A program made the position numbers and the translations under genes. From Fulvimonas sp. R45 (GTDB lineage: Bacteria > Pseudomonadota > Gammaproteobacteria > Xanthomonadales > Rhodanobacteraceae), in NCBI RefSeq assembly GCF_030504985.1, contig NZ_JASERU010000003.1:186001-250000 (forward strand): DNA of 64,000 bases. The letters are read 5' to 3'. The notes beneath the pieces were generated by a model. That model saw only the letters and a list, made by a program, of their open reading frames with translations. It made no database searches and was not told where the DNA came from. Position 1 is the stretch's first letter. Each line of letters starts with the position of its first letter. This document shows, piece by piece, positions 1 to 8,050 of the stretch.

Positions 1-38
1 ATAAAATAACGATAAATAGGATTTTTTTGATATTCACG

Positions 39-482
39 TCAGCCTCCACACCCACACCCAGAAACGTGGTTTGCCCCATTATCTATGGCGGCTTGAATAT
101 GCTGCGGCAGCACCGACCTTCCATCCAATGGATCAGTCGCTGTCATAATCGATCTAGGAAGACTGTCATGGCCAAACCCATCTCCATAGGTACGACCCAG
201 AATCACGTGGCCAGCTTCATGAACGTAGGTATTATCTCCCCACACGCCTGGAACGCTCCAGTTTTCGGCATTTGATCTAACTGGCCCTCGCACTACGTTA
301 ATTGAATTGTACGCACTTGGAGCAAATTGGACAGCGTTAACAGTCGTAGTTACATGCCATTTTCCGAAGTCGCCACTCCAGCCGGCCTCCACCGCATTTA
401 TAATTCTACTTATATTCTCTTCCGAAGCCTCTTGCCCGTGAAACGACAGATCAACCTCTATCGTTACGTTGTTCCAGAACAA
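39..482 (-). CDS. Metalloprotease-like C-terminal (toxin) domain of a displaced Rhs protein
   Basis: This is an open frame of 147 residues beginning at TTG (482). It carries HEAGH at residues 88-92, a zinc-peptidase HExxH motif, followed by G96, H105 and an SIM segment (111-113) that could act as a metzincin-like Met-turn. It lies directly after an Rhs core ending in DPLGL, the place where Rhs proteins carry their variable toxic tip. No Shine-Dalgarno sequence precedes the TTG, and the frame is shifted against the Rhs core, whose TAA stop lies at 464-466. I read this as the severed tip of one original protein rather than an independent gene. The local sequence is much more A+T-rich than the flanking genes, as expected for an exchanged toxin cassette. 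Any cognate immunity gene would lie before base 1. The metalloprotease call is inferred from the motif only. Confidence 0.55.
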   Translation of the reverse strand: MFWNNVTIEVDLSFHGQEASEENISRIINAVEAGWSGDFGKWHVTTTVNAVQFAPSAYNSINVVRGPVRSNAENWSVPGVWGDNTYVHEAGHVILGRTYGDGFGHDSLPRSIMTATDPLDGRSVLPQHIQAAIDNGANHVSGCGCGG

Positions 483-1130
483 ATTATATTTGCCATTAAG
501 CCAAGCGGATCTATAGCACTCAACGGATTACCTCCCGCATAGGTATAACTGTTTATTCCGCCTTTCAATCCTAACGGATCACTCTCGATATACCGACCCA
601 AGCTCGCGTTGTAATCCCGGAACCCGTTGTTCCACAATCCGCGCTCCGCATCGTAGTACTGCCCCGGGAAACCCAGGTGGAGCCCGCCGATGCTGTCCAG
701 CGCCACCTCCCGCTCGAACGGGTAGTTCGTCGCCTTCCATACCACCGACCCGCTCGCGTTCGTCACCACCTGCGGACGCCCCGTCTGGTCGTCGTGGATC
801 GCGTCCACCGTCGTCCCCGCGATCCGCCCGATCAGCCGGCCGTTCAGCCACACGTAGTCCACCCACGCCCCGTTGGCGTCCTCCGCCAGCAGCGATCCGC
901 CGGCATCCGGCGCGAAGTACGTCGTACCGCTGCCCGTGGTCTTCCGCAGCCGCTGTCCTTCCGGATTCACGTAGTCCGTGGCGCCACCCGCGCTGCTCAG
1001 CCGGTTGAACGGGTCGTAGCCGTAGGTCGCGGTGTTGTTTTCCGTTGTGGTGTTGCCCTGAGCATCGTACCCGTAGTCAGCGACACCCCCGACACCACGC
1101 CTCGGGTGTAGCTGTAGGTGAGCGAGTGGG
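464..1130 (-). pseudogene. Displaced Rhs core fragment (remnant of a second Rhs 3' module)
   Basis: The frame encodes the conserved Rhs core: GSLLAEDANGAWVDYVWLNG, the GQYYDAERGLWNNGFRDYN block and the closing DPLGL. It is roughly 95% identical by eye to the core of the intact gene at 2290-2830. The frame is open back to a stop near 1141 but has no upstream Rhs body. At about 1080 the copy jumps by roughly 410 bp relative to the intact gene, joining its 2825 and 3238 equivalents out of frame. At the 3' end a TAA (464-466) interrupts the passage into the metalloprotease-like tip. This looks like an orphan core-plus-tip module left by recombination between Rhs cores, a common outcome at rhs loci, and it has no start of its own. 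Confidence 0.75.
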
Positions 1131-1139
1131 CGATACCGC

Positions 1140-1607
1140 TAATCGAGAAATCTCACCATGATCCAGCTTTCAGCCTATAGCTAGACCCTGCCGCTAGTAA
1201 AGGCTACAAGCCGAATACAAGAAGCGAACAATTATTCCTGACAACCTTCCTTGCCTATTCATACAACTTGGATCTCATACCACGGAACTTGAAGGCCGCA
1301 CGGTCTTCTAAAGAAATAGTCTCATCCTATTGCGACGATGAGACTAATTTTATAGGACCAGAATATATTATCAATCCAGCCGGACCTGCAAGAAACTCTG
1401 AATCCAAGCTCAGAACACACCCCCTTCAACGTAGCGAAGGCCAACACGCCCCATTATTTCAATTAGAATAACCATCATCACTTTGAATGACATTCAAGCG
1501 CGGCATAAAGAGAGTCACCGACCACCCCATGATATACGATGCGAGAAACGTTGGGGTTAGCAAGAAAAGATCTATACGTCTGAATATCTCAAAGCATGAG
1601 GCTGCAT
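1140..1607. other. A+T-rich spacer between the Rhs modules
   Basis: This stretch of about 470 bp separates the displaced Rhs copy from the candidate immunity gene. It is clearly poorer in G+C than the window as a whole. Short open frames exist on both strands: a 72-residue minus-strand frame at 1459-1677 with a hydrophobic centre, and a 67-residue plus-strand frame at 1268-1471. Neither has a convincing ribosome-binding site, and the former overlaps the better-supported gene at 1608-1823. It may hold debris of earlier toxin or immunity cassettes. I see no confident gene, terminator or RNA here. Confidence 0.4.
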
Positions 1608-1823
1608 TCAAAATGAAGTAACAAGAACGTAAAGAGATGAAACCAATGCTAAGATGGACATAGCAATTGCAGTCCAATAAGCAAATGGATTTTCAGTCCT
1701 CTTGAATTCGCCAGGAATGAAAGTACTAGCACACCCAGTTCTCAAACCTTTTACAAGGCTGAATAGCGCAACTACCGCTATTGCAGAAAACAGAACCCTT
1801 TCCTCGAGCGGGCTAATTCTCAT
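1608..1823 (-). CDS. Small two-helix membrane protein, candidate immunity protein of the Rhs tip
   Basis: The protein has 71 residues with two hydrophobic segments, about residues 10-26 (VLFSAIAVVALFSLVKG) and 46-70 (ending SLYVLVTSF), separated by a polar loop containing RTENP. I chose the ATG at 1823 because GGAGG lies 9 nt upstream and the start overlaps the last 11 bp of the Rhs core gene, so the two are translationally coupled. The longer frame from 1901 runs inside the Rhs gene and has no such signal. A small gene overlapping the 3' end of a polymorphic toxin is the classic position of its immunity gene. A membrane immunity protein would suit a toxin acting on membranes, and the Rhs tip is rich in Gly/Ala hydrophobic stretches. 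The function is inferred from position; I recognise no named family. Confidence 0.65.
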   Translation of the reverse strand: MRISPLEERVLFSAIAVVALFSLVKGLRTGCASTFIPGEFKRTENPFAYWTAIAMSILALVSSLYVLVTSF

Positions 1824-3939
1824 CGCATGCGGCCTCCAACTCGAGTATTCCGTCCGATGCTTGATCAAGCAAGCCAGAAACTCCACCCAGTGTAGATTCA
1901 CTCACGCCTTTCGTAGCCCCCAGACCAGTGGCTAGTTTATTAATTTTCCCTATGACAAAACTAACAGCAGCCTCCTCTGCTGCCCCCTTAAATCCAGCGG
2001 CAGCATATCCTGTCAGTGCACTACCCACAGTAGATACCGTTCCGCCAAATTCAACCATGCTAGCGCCAGCCGCAGCTGCATCAATTTCTACCGGCGCAGC
2101 TTCCGGGGCGAAAATTCCGGCCACGCCAGATGCAGCGACCACTCCTATGCCACCCCAAGTGAGAGCCTTACCTTCGGAGGAAAGCTGCGCACCCACTGAT
2201 GCTAGCAATGCACGCGCAGCGGAACACTTTGTTTGATCTGGACATAAACCCAACAGATCGGTGTACATCAGCGGATTGTTCCTTACGTAGGCATAACCAT
2301 TAACACCCCCATTGAGTCCGGTCGGGTCATACTCGATATACCGCCCCAGGCTCGCGTTGTAATCCCGGAACCCGTTGTTCCACAACCCGCGCTCCGCATC
2401 GTAATACTGCCCCGGGAAGCCCAGGTTGAGCCCGCCGATGCTGTCCAGCGCCACTACCCGCTCGAACGGGTAGTTCGTCGCCTTCCACACCACCGACCCG
2501 CTCGCGTCCGTCACCACCTGCGGACGCCCCGTCTGGTCGTCGTGGATCGCGTCCACCGTCGTCCCCGCGATCCGCCCGATCAGCCGGCCGTTCAGCCACA
2601 CGTAGTCCACCCACGCCCCGTTGGCGTCCTCCGCCAGCAGCGATCCGCCGGCATCCGGCGCGAAGTACGTCGTACCTGCGCTACTGATCTTGCGTAACCG
2701 CTGCCCCTCGGGGCCAACATAGTCCGTGGCGCCACCCGCGCTGCTCAGCCGGTTGAACGGGTCGTAGCCGTAGGTCGCGGCGTTGTTTTCCGTCGTGGTG
2801 TTGCCCTGAGCATCGTACCCGTAGCCCATCGTCACCGCGCCGCTGATCCCCGTCAGCCGGTTGTTTGTGGCGCCATAGGTGAACGTCGCGCTCGTCCCGT
2901 TGATCGTCTGGCTCGTCCGGTTCCCGTCCGCGTCGTAGCCGTAGCGCTCCGAATCCGACCCACCATATACCCCCGTCAGGCGCGACTGGTCGTCGTAGTC
3001 GAACGTCTCGCTCTGGCCGGTGTCGATGCCGTTGGCGATGGTCGTGATGCGGTTGGCCGTGTCGTAGCTGAAACCCAGGCTCTCGATGCCCGGCACGGCG
3101 ATCTTTGTCAGTCGACCGTCGCTGTCGTAACTCAAGGTATTCGTCAGACCGTTGCTCGAGGTCCAGCCCGACATCATCCGGTCGCCCGGGCGGTACGTGA
3201 TCGCACTCGCCCCGGATACAGGGGTACCGTTCACCGTCAGCGTGACGCCCGACACCACGCCATCAGTGTAGCTGTAGGCGGCTTCGTTGTCGTCCGGGTA
3301 CAGCACCGCCGTCACGTGGCCTTCGGCATCGTAGCTGTAGCTCAGCGTATAGCTGGTGCTGCCGATGGTGAAGCCGCGTCCGCTTACCCAGCCTTCCGGC
3401 GTATAGCTGTACGCCGTCGTTCCCGTGCCGTCGCTTGCCGTACATAGCCGGCCGAGGCCGTTCGGGCAGCTGTCGTAAGCGAAGCCCTGCATCTGGCCGC
3501 CGGCACTGATGCTCGTTACCCGGCCCAGGCCATCGTAGCCGTAGGTGGTCACCGTGCCGCCTGCCCGGGTCATCGAGGTACGACGACCCTCGCTGTCGTA
3601 GGCGTAGCTGGTGGTGCCCGTGTCCGGGCTCACCTGTTGCCACAACTGGCCCAGTCCGTCGTAGGTGTAGGTGGTTACCAGGCCGCGCGGATCGGTCACG
3701 CGGGTCACGTGGTCACCTGCGTCGTAGGTGACCGTCGTCACCGTGGTCGATGCCATGGCTGGCAAGGCAGTACTCCCGCATGCGCACAGCATGGCTACTG
3801 CTTTTGCCAGACCCCGCATCCCGCGCATCACGCCGCACACTGCCCTGTTCATCGTCGCTTTCCCCAGACCGTTGCACGCCTCGCCCCCCTTTCGAGAGGC
3901 CTCCTGCCTGCTTGCCCGCTCCACGGTCAGCCGCATCAT
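1813..3939 (-). CDS. Secreted Rhs core/YD-repeat protein with a variable 143-residue C-terminal tip
   Basis: The product has 708 residues from the ATG at 3939, which overlaps the stop of the preceding gene as ATGA. A signal peptide begins only at Met30 (about residues 30-63, ending ALPAMA), so the ATG at 3852, preceded by GGGGAAAG, is a real alternative start. YD repeats (TYTYDGLGQL, YGYDADGNR and similar) fill about residues 70-420. The conserved Rhs core follows, with GQYYDAERGLWNNGFRDYNA and a closing LMYTDLLGL. The last 143 residues, from CPDQTKC, are unrelated to the core, A+T-richer, and contain Gly/Ala-rich hydrophobic stretches. I do not recognise this tip as a known toxin family. Rhs proteins form a YD-repeat cocoon around a cleaved C-terminal toxin. 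Here the core is a separate polypeptide behind a larger YD protein, with a probable immunity gene overlapping its end. Confidence 0.8.
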   Translation of the reverse strand: MMRLTVERASRQEASRKGGEACNGLGKATMNRAVCGVMRGMRGLAKAVAMLCACGSTALPAMASTTVTTVTYDAGDHVTRVTDPRGLVTTYTYDGLGQLWQQVSPDTGTTSYAYDSEGRRTSMTRAGGTVTTYGYDGLGRVTSISAGGQMQGFAYDSCPNGLGRLCTASDGTGTTAYSYTPEGWVSGRGFTIGSTSYTLSYSYDAEGHVTAVLYPDDNEAAYSYTDGVVSGVTLTVNGTPVSGASAITYRPGDRMMSGWTSSNGLTNTLSYDSDGRLTKIAVPGIESLGFSYDTANRITTIANGIDTGQSETFDYDDQSRLTGVYGGSDSERYGYDADGNRTSQTINGTSATFTYGATNNRLTGISGAVTMGYGYDAQGNTTTENNAATYGYDPFNRLSSAGGATDYVGPEGQRLRKISSAGTTYFAPDAGGSLLAEDANGAWVDYVWLNGRLIGRIAGTTVDAIHDDQTGRPQVVTDASGSVVWKATNYPFERVVALDSIGGLNLGFPGQYYDAERGLWNNGFRDYNASLGRYIEYDPTGLNGGVNGYAYVRNNPLMYTDLLGLCPDQTKCSAARALLASVGAQLSSEGKALTWGGIGVVAASGVAGIFAPEAAPVEIDAAAAGASMVEFGGTVSTVGSALTGYAAAGFKGAAEEAAVSFVIGKINKLATGLGATKGVSESTLGGVSGLLDQASDGILELEAACDEN

Positions 3940-6900
3940 GGTGTATTCGCCTTGATTGCTGCCGGCAAGGCGTTGGGGCACTTGATGGCGAGAGGCTCCA
4001 TGGAACCCGCTGTTTCTGCCGCGGAACTCTCGGGACAATTGGGGATGGACGTCAGCGGCCCGCCTCGTGTCCAGCCCGAGCACCCTGCGGCGTTGCAGGC
4101 ATCCACGGCATAGTCATACTGGCCAGGTGGTATGGTGACGTCGGCGTGGCTTGTCGCCGAGCCGGTGTAGATCGTCGACGTTGCCCCCGTCGCGACGAAG
4201 GTCCTTTGCAGGTTGTAGCTGGTCGCCCCACTGACGGCTGCCCAGGAAATCGTCGTGCCGCCGGGGTAAAGCGCCTGGGCCGGCACCGAGATGCTGCTCG
4301 GTGCCGCCGGTACCAACACCACTGTATGGGTGGCGCTCCAGGGACTACATCCACCAGCATTGCATGCCTCCACGCGGTAGCCATAGCTTGTTCCGCGGCT
4401 CTTGCCGGTAAATGCCTTGCTGGTGGCGCTGCCGCTATAGGCTGTGCTCCAGCCACCGCCGTTGACCTGCTCCTGCAAGGTATAGCTGGTTGCTCCGCCC
4501 ACACTGCCCCAGCTCACCGTATAACTGCCGGAGCTGTTGGTCGCTGGTACGCTCAGGCTCGGGGCACTGGCCGGCGGAATGGTGACGGTCACTCCGCCAC
4601 TGCTGACGCGATAGATACTGCAACCGCTACTGTTGCAAGCCTCTACTTGGTAGATCCAAGTTCCCGTAGTTGTCTCGTGCTGGGTATAACTGGTGGCACT
4701 GCCCGAGTAGATGGTGCTCCAACCGGTGACACCCTGATCCGCATGCTGCAAGGTGTAACTGGTCGCCGTGCTGGACCCCGCCCAACTGACCGCCACCGAA
4801 CCGCTGCTGGTGGCCGGTATGCTCAGGCTGGCGGGTTCAGGGGGAGGCAGCAATACCGTGGCGCTGGCCACGGCACTCCATGCCCCGCAGCCAGCTGCGT
4901 TACAGGCCTCCACTCGATAACCGTAGTTGCCATTGCCCTTGCCGGAAAACGCCTTGGACGTCGCGCTGCCCGTGTACACCGTGTTCCAACTGCCGCTGTT
5001 CACCTGCTCCTGCAGGGTATAGCTGGTTGCCCCACTCATGCTGCTCCATGCCACCGAATAGCTTCCGTTGGTGCTGCTTGACGGGACGCTGAGAGTTGGC
5101 ACACCCAACGTGGCACCACCGGATTCGGTGATCTTCGTGACCCGGTTGAGGGCATCGTACTGATAGGCCTCGGTATGGCCCAGTACGTTGGTCACCGAGG
5201 TCACGTTGCCATTGAGATCGTAATGGTAGGTTTGCGCCTGGCCATTCGCGCCGTCCTTTTTGACCAGGCGGCCCAGCCCATCATAGGTCATGCTCTCGGA
5301 CAGACCGGTGTCACTGCCACGCGCGACGACGTGACGGGTCACATCACCATTGGCGTCGTAGCCGAAAGTTTCGGTGGACGTGCCTTCCTTGTCCGTATGG
5401 GTGATGCTGGTCAAGCGCATGTCGGCATTGCGATTCCAGGCCGTCACGACACCGTCCGGCTCCGTCGACGTCGCCTCCAGGCCGAAGCCATCGTAGGTAT
5501 ACGACCAGGTGGCGGTGCCGCCATTGGGGTGCGTGGTCTTGGTGACTACGCGTCCGCGGGCGTCATAGGCGATGTCGGTTTCATCACCGTTCGGGCCAAC
5601 GACTTTCCCGGGTTTATCCAGTCCGTTGTAGTTGCCGTACGTGGTTGTCTGGCCCAGGCCATTGGCCTTGGAACTGAGGCGTCCGAGGCTGTCGTAGGTG
5701 TAGACGGTCTTGTCGCCGCTCCCCGATGGAGGCACTACGGTGAGGGTATGCACCAGACCGTTGCCGTACAGCGCATAGGTGTAGGTCGTGGTGAGCGTCT
5801 GATTGGCTGTGCCGTGGCCGGAAAGATTGGTTACCGCTACCGAAGCCACGCGGTTGTGGCTGTCATAGGTGTAGGTGGTCTTGGCGTACCCCTCGACCGT
5901 TTCGCTCAGCAACCGGTCGGTACCGGCGGTCGGGTCCCAGGCATAGTCGGTGATGCGCTGTGCACCGGTACCCTCCGCTTCGATCTTCTGCTGCAACAAG
6001 CCATTGGCATCGTAGGCATACTTCGTGACGTTGCCGTTGTTGTCGGTGGACGACAGCATGTTGCCGTTGGCGTCGTAGGTGTTGCTGGCGGAGAACGCGT
6101 CGCACCCAGCGGTTGGTTCGCCCGAAATGGAGGTCAGCAGGTTGTTGCTGTTGTACTGGAAGACGTCCACGTGCCCCAGGGGATTGGTCAGTGTCGCCAT
6201 CGGGCCCGTGCTGTTAGAGCCGTAGACGATCGATACCTTTTCGCTTCCGTCTGCCAGGCTGGTCATATTGGCGCGACCGGCACTGTCGTAGGCTGTCACG
6301 TCGTAGGCCGCGCCGTTGTAATCCACCTCCTTGAGCTGGCCATAGGTGACCGTTGCGGCGTCGTCAGGGAAATACTGGTAACCGATGGTCGTCGTGGGCG
6401 ACCCCGGCAGCGTCACAGCATCGATGACACCGATCTGGCTCACCGGTTGGGCAAAGTCATTCCCGAATCCGGTGGTGGAATGGTAGACATAGACATTGCC
6501 GGCAGGGTCAGTGACATCGATCTCCTTGGCTGCGCCATAGGTGCTGGTGGCGTTGACTCGCTGCAGTTTGAACGACTGCCCGTTGGTGTGCGTGACCACC
6601 GCGGTGTCGGCATCCGGATGCGTGATCGTCCAACCGATGCCCGACTCGTCCTTGATCGATAGCAGATTCCCGTTGCTGTCGAAAGTCAATCGATGCGAAT
6701 CCTCGTCGAGCACGGCATAGGTGCCGTCACCGTTGTTGCTCAATGTGGCCGTGCCGTCGCCGTTGAAAGGGCCGGGCATGGGAACGGTTTCGCCTTGGGT
6801 TCCGAAGAAATTCTGGGTCGAATCGAAGGAGAGCATGGAGCCATCCGGCCGGACGAAGGTGGCCGGACCGCAAGGCACGGGCATGCCGCCACCGGGCAGT

Positions 6901-7523
6901 TGATCGGGCGATGCCACCATGGCCTCATTGGTCGTAATGCTGGCGGTGCACTGCACATACAACCTGAAGTCGAGGTTGGTCGTCCAGATTCCCATGCTCG
7001 CCTGGCACGACGAACTGCCATCACAGCTGAAACGGGAGTTGTAGTACCGCACGAACGTCAAACCCATTTCGCCAGGCAGCGCGAAATCCGTGATCGTTGC
7101 TACCTTGGCCCCCGTATCGATCATGATCGGGTCGCTTTTCGCCTTGCCGGCACAAGGGTTCGGATCCTGGTTGCTCTTTGCCGTCGGTTTCTTGTTGGAC
7201 GGAGTATGCAGAGAGCCACCGCCCCCCGGAGCGACAGCACCGATATAAGTGACGACGCGCCCAGAAGGGCCCCAGTTCACTCGGAAGGCGGCACCACCAT
7301 CGCCTACGTCTACAAATCCATACACCTGTATTGATGGCAGGTCTTTTATAGCCTCGTCAGCCAGCAGCCCCGAAGAGAACACACAGCCCGCGCACAAGGC
7401 CATCGTGGCGAGGCCAAGCCGTGAACGTGCCATCGTTGTCGCAAGCGAGCGCCGGGATTCCTGAAAAGAAACGGTATTCCTGCCGGGCCGCAGTTTTGCG
7501 ACCCATCTGTTGCGCACGTGCAT
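3936..7523 (-). CDS. Large secreted YD-repeat (Rhs-like) protein with fibronectin-III-like modules
   Basis: The product has 1195 residues from the ATG at 7523. A signal-peptide-like segment begins at Met31 (MARSRLGLATMALCAGC), so the true start may be 7433, although 7523 has a better upstream purine stretch. Residues about 135-165 (TDFALPGEMGLTFVRYYNS) match the DUF6531-type entry domain of Rhs proteins. YD repeats follow to about residue 805. From about 810 to 1175 there are four fibronectin-III-like modules, each with a SATSYTLQ strand and a YRVEACNAAGC motif, typical of Xanthomonadales surface proteins. The stop overlaps the start of the next gene (ATGA), so both are translated together. 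No toxin tip or Rhs core (GQYYDAE) is present in this part; the downstream gene supplies them. The split of one Rhs machine into two exported chains is unusual. Confidence 0.8.
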   Translation of the reverse strand: MHVRNRWVAKLRPGRNTVSFQESRRSLATTMARSRLGLATMALCAGCVFSSGLLADEAIKDLPSIQVYGFVDVGDGGAAFRVNWGPSGRVVTYIGAVAPGGGGSLHTPSNKKPTAKSNQDPNPCAGKAKSDPIMIDTGAKVATITDFALPGEMGLTFVRYYNSRFSCDGSSSCQASMGIWTTNLDFRLYVQCTASITTNEAMVASPDQLPGGGMPVPCGPATFVRPDGSMLSFDSTQNFFGTQGETVPMPGPFNGDGTATLSNNGDGTYAVLDEDSHRLTFDSNGNLLSIKDESGIGWTITHPDADTAVVTHTNGQSFKLQRVNATSTYGAAKEIDVTDPAGNVYVYHSTTGFGNDFAQPVSQIGVIDAVTLPGSPTTTIGYQYFPDDAATVTYGQLKEVDYNGAAYDVTAYDSAGRANMTSLADGSEKVSIVYGSNSTGPMATLTNPLGHVDVFQYNSNNLLTSISGEPTAGCDAFSASNTYDANGNMLSSTDNNGNVTKYAYDANGLLQQKIEAEGTGAQRITDYAWDPTAGTDRLLSETVEGYAKTTYTYDSHNRVASVAVTNLSGHGTANQTLTTTYTYALYGNGLVHTLTVVPPSGSGDKTVYTYDSLGRLSSKANGLGQTTTYGNYNGLDKPGKVVGPNGDETDIAYDARGRVVTKTTHPNGGTATWSYTYDGFGLEATSTEPDGVVTAWNRNADMRLTSITHTDKEGTSTETFGYDANGDVTRHVVARGSDTGLSESMTYDGLGRLVKKDGANGQAQTYHYDLNGNVTSVTNVLGHTEAYQYDALNRVTKITESGGATLGVPTLSVPSSSTNGSYSVAWSSMSGATSYTLQEQVNSGSWNTVYTGSATSKAFSGKGNGNYGYRVEACNAAGCGAWSAVASATVLLPPPEPASLSIPATSSGSVAVSWAGSSTATSYTLQHADQGVTGWSTIYSGSATSYTQHETTTGTWIYQVEACNSSGCSIYRVSSGGVTVTIPPASAPSLSVPATNSSGSYTVSWGSVGGATSYTLQEQVNGGGWSTAYSGSATSKAFTGKSRGTSYGYRVEACNAGGCSPWSATHTVVLVPAAPSSISVPAQALYPGGTTISWAAVSGATSYNLQRTFVATGATSTIYTGSATSHADVTIPPGQYDYAVDACNAAGCSGWTRGGPLTSIPNCPESSAAETAGSMEPLAIKCPNALPAAIKANTP

Positions 7524-8050
7524 CAGCCTTGCCCCTTTCAGCCTGGATCATGCCCATGCGTTGCACATGGGCACCTTTCGTCGAGGATCGTTCTTTTGAT
7601 ATCCCTCGGGCAATCGGTTTTTTGATGCCAATGATGAAGGCCAAGGACTACAAATGTCGCAATATATTTCTAGATCGAGAAAACTTGCATATTCGATAAA
7701 ACTTGCATGAATTTCTTGAGGCCAGGCTCGGTCAGATAGAGAAGCGCTGATGGCGCCTGGAGCCTGTCCAAAATCTCGTCCGCGCCTTGTTGCATGCCAA
7801 GGCTTTCGAGATAGAAGTGACTCAAGCCATGATGCTTTCGGCTGGGCGCTCGAAAGATCGGAAGACATCGCGACTGAAGTCGCACCTGCGAGGGCGGCGT
7901 ATTTGTCGCGAAAGATTTCGAATAATCTTCAGAAGCGCAGTAGCTTGCACCAAGCCCGCGATCGCCGATACCCGAAGGGACGCTCAGCCAGTGACGATGA
8001 TGCACCGCCGACAAGCCGCCGCTCGTGCCGAACGTTGGAGTCGGTCAGTA
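7524..8050. other. Intergenic region upstream of the Rhs operon
   Basis: This stretch of about 530 bp lies between the M61 peptidase stop and the Rhs start, both on the minus strand. The part nearest the Rhs gene (7560-7740) is A+T-rich and should hold the Rhs promoter. On the minus strand a TATATT hexamer (7661-7666) lies downstream of two direct repeats (7680-7708). Frames of 90-115 residues exist on both strands (for example 7548-7868 and 7670-8014) but lack ribosome-binding sites and recognisable domains. I treat them as chance frames or decayed sequence. Confidence 0.35.
7680..7708. repeat. Tandem 11-bp direct repeat upstream of the Rhs operon
   Basis: AAAACTTGCAT occurs at 7680-7690 and again, exactly, at 7698-7708, an 18-bp period. 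On the minus strand this reads as two ATGCAAGTTTT boxes lying 5' of a TATATT hexamer at 7661-7666, about 140 bp before the Rhs start codon. The placement suggests binding sites for an activator of the Rhs promoter, but no cognate regulator is visible in the window. Confidence 0.4.

Noticed and set aside
464-485. A programmed frameshift joining the Rhs core to the metalloprotease tip
   Set aside because: There is no slippery heptamer or downstream stimulatory structure, and the copy is already broken upstream at about 1080. Decay or a cassette junction is simpler.
1268-1677. Short open frames of 67 (plus) and 72 (minus) codons between the Rhs modules
   Set aside because: They have no ribosome-binding site or domain, and the minus-strand frame overlaps the better-supported gene at 1608-1823.
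3750-6662. Long plus-strand open frames across the YD-repeat genes (443 and 495 codons)
   Set aside because: They are antisense to recognisable YD-repeat and FN3 sequence and show no family motif.
2290-7100. Regular repeats that might suggest a CRISPR array
   Set aside because: They are imperfect YD coding repeats in frame with a protein, with no constant-length spacers.
7548-8014. Minus-strand frames of 106 and 114 codons in front of the Rhs operon
   Set aside because: They have no start signal or recognisable domain, and composition looks non-coding.
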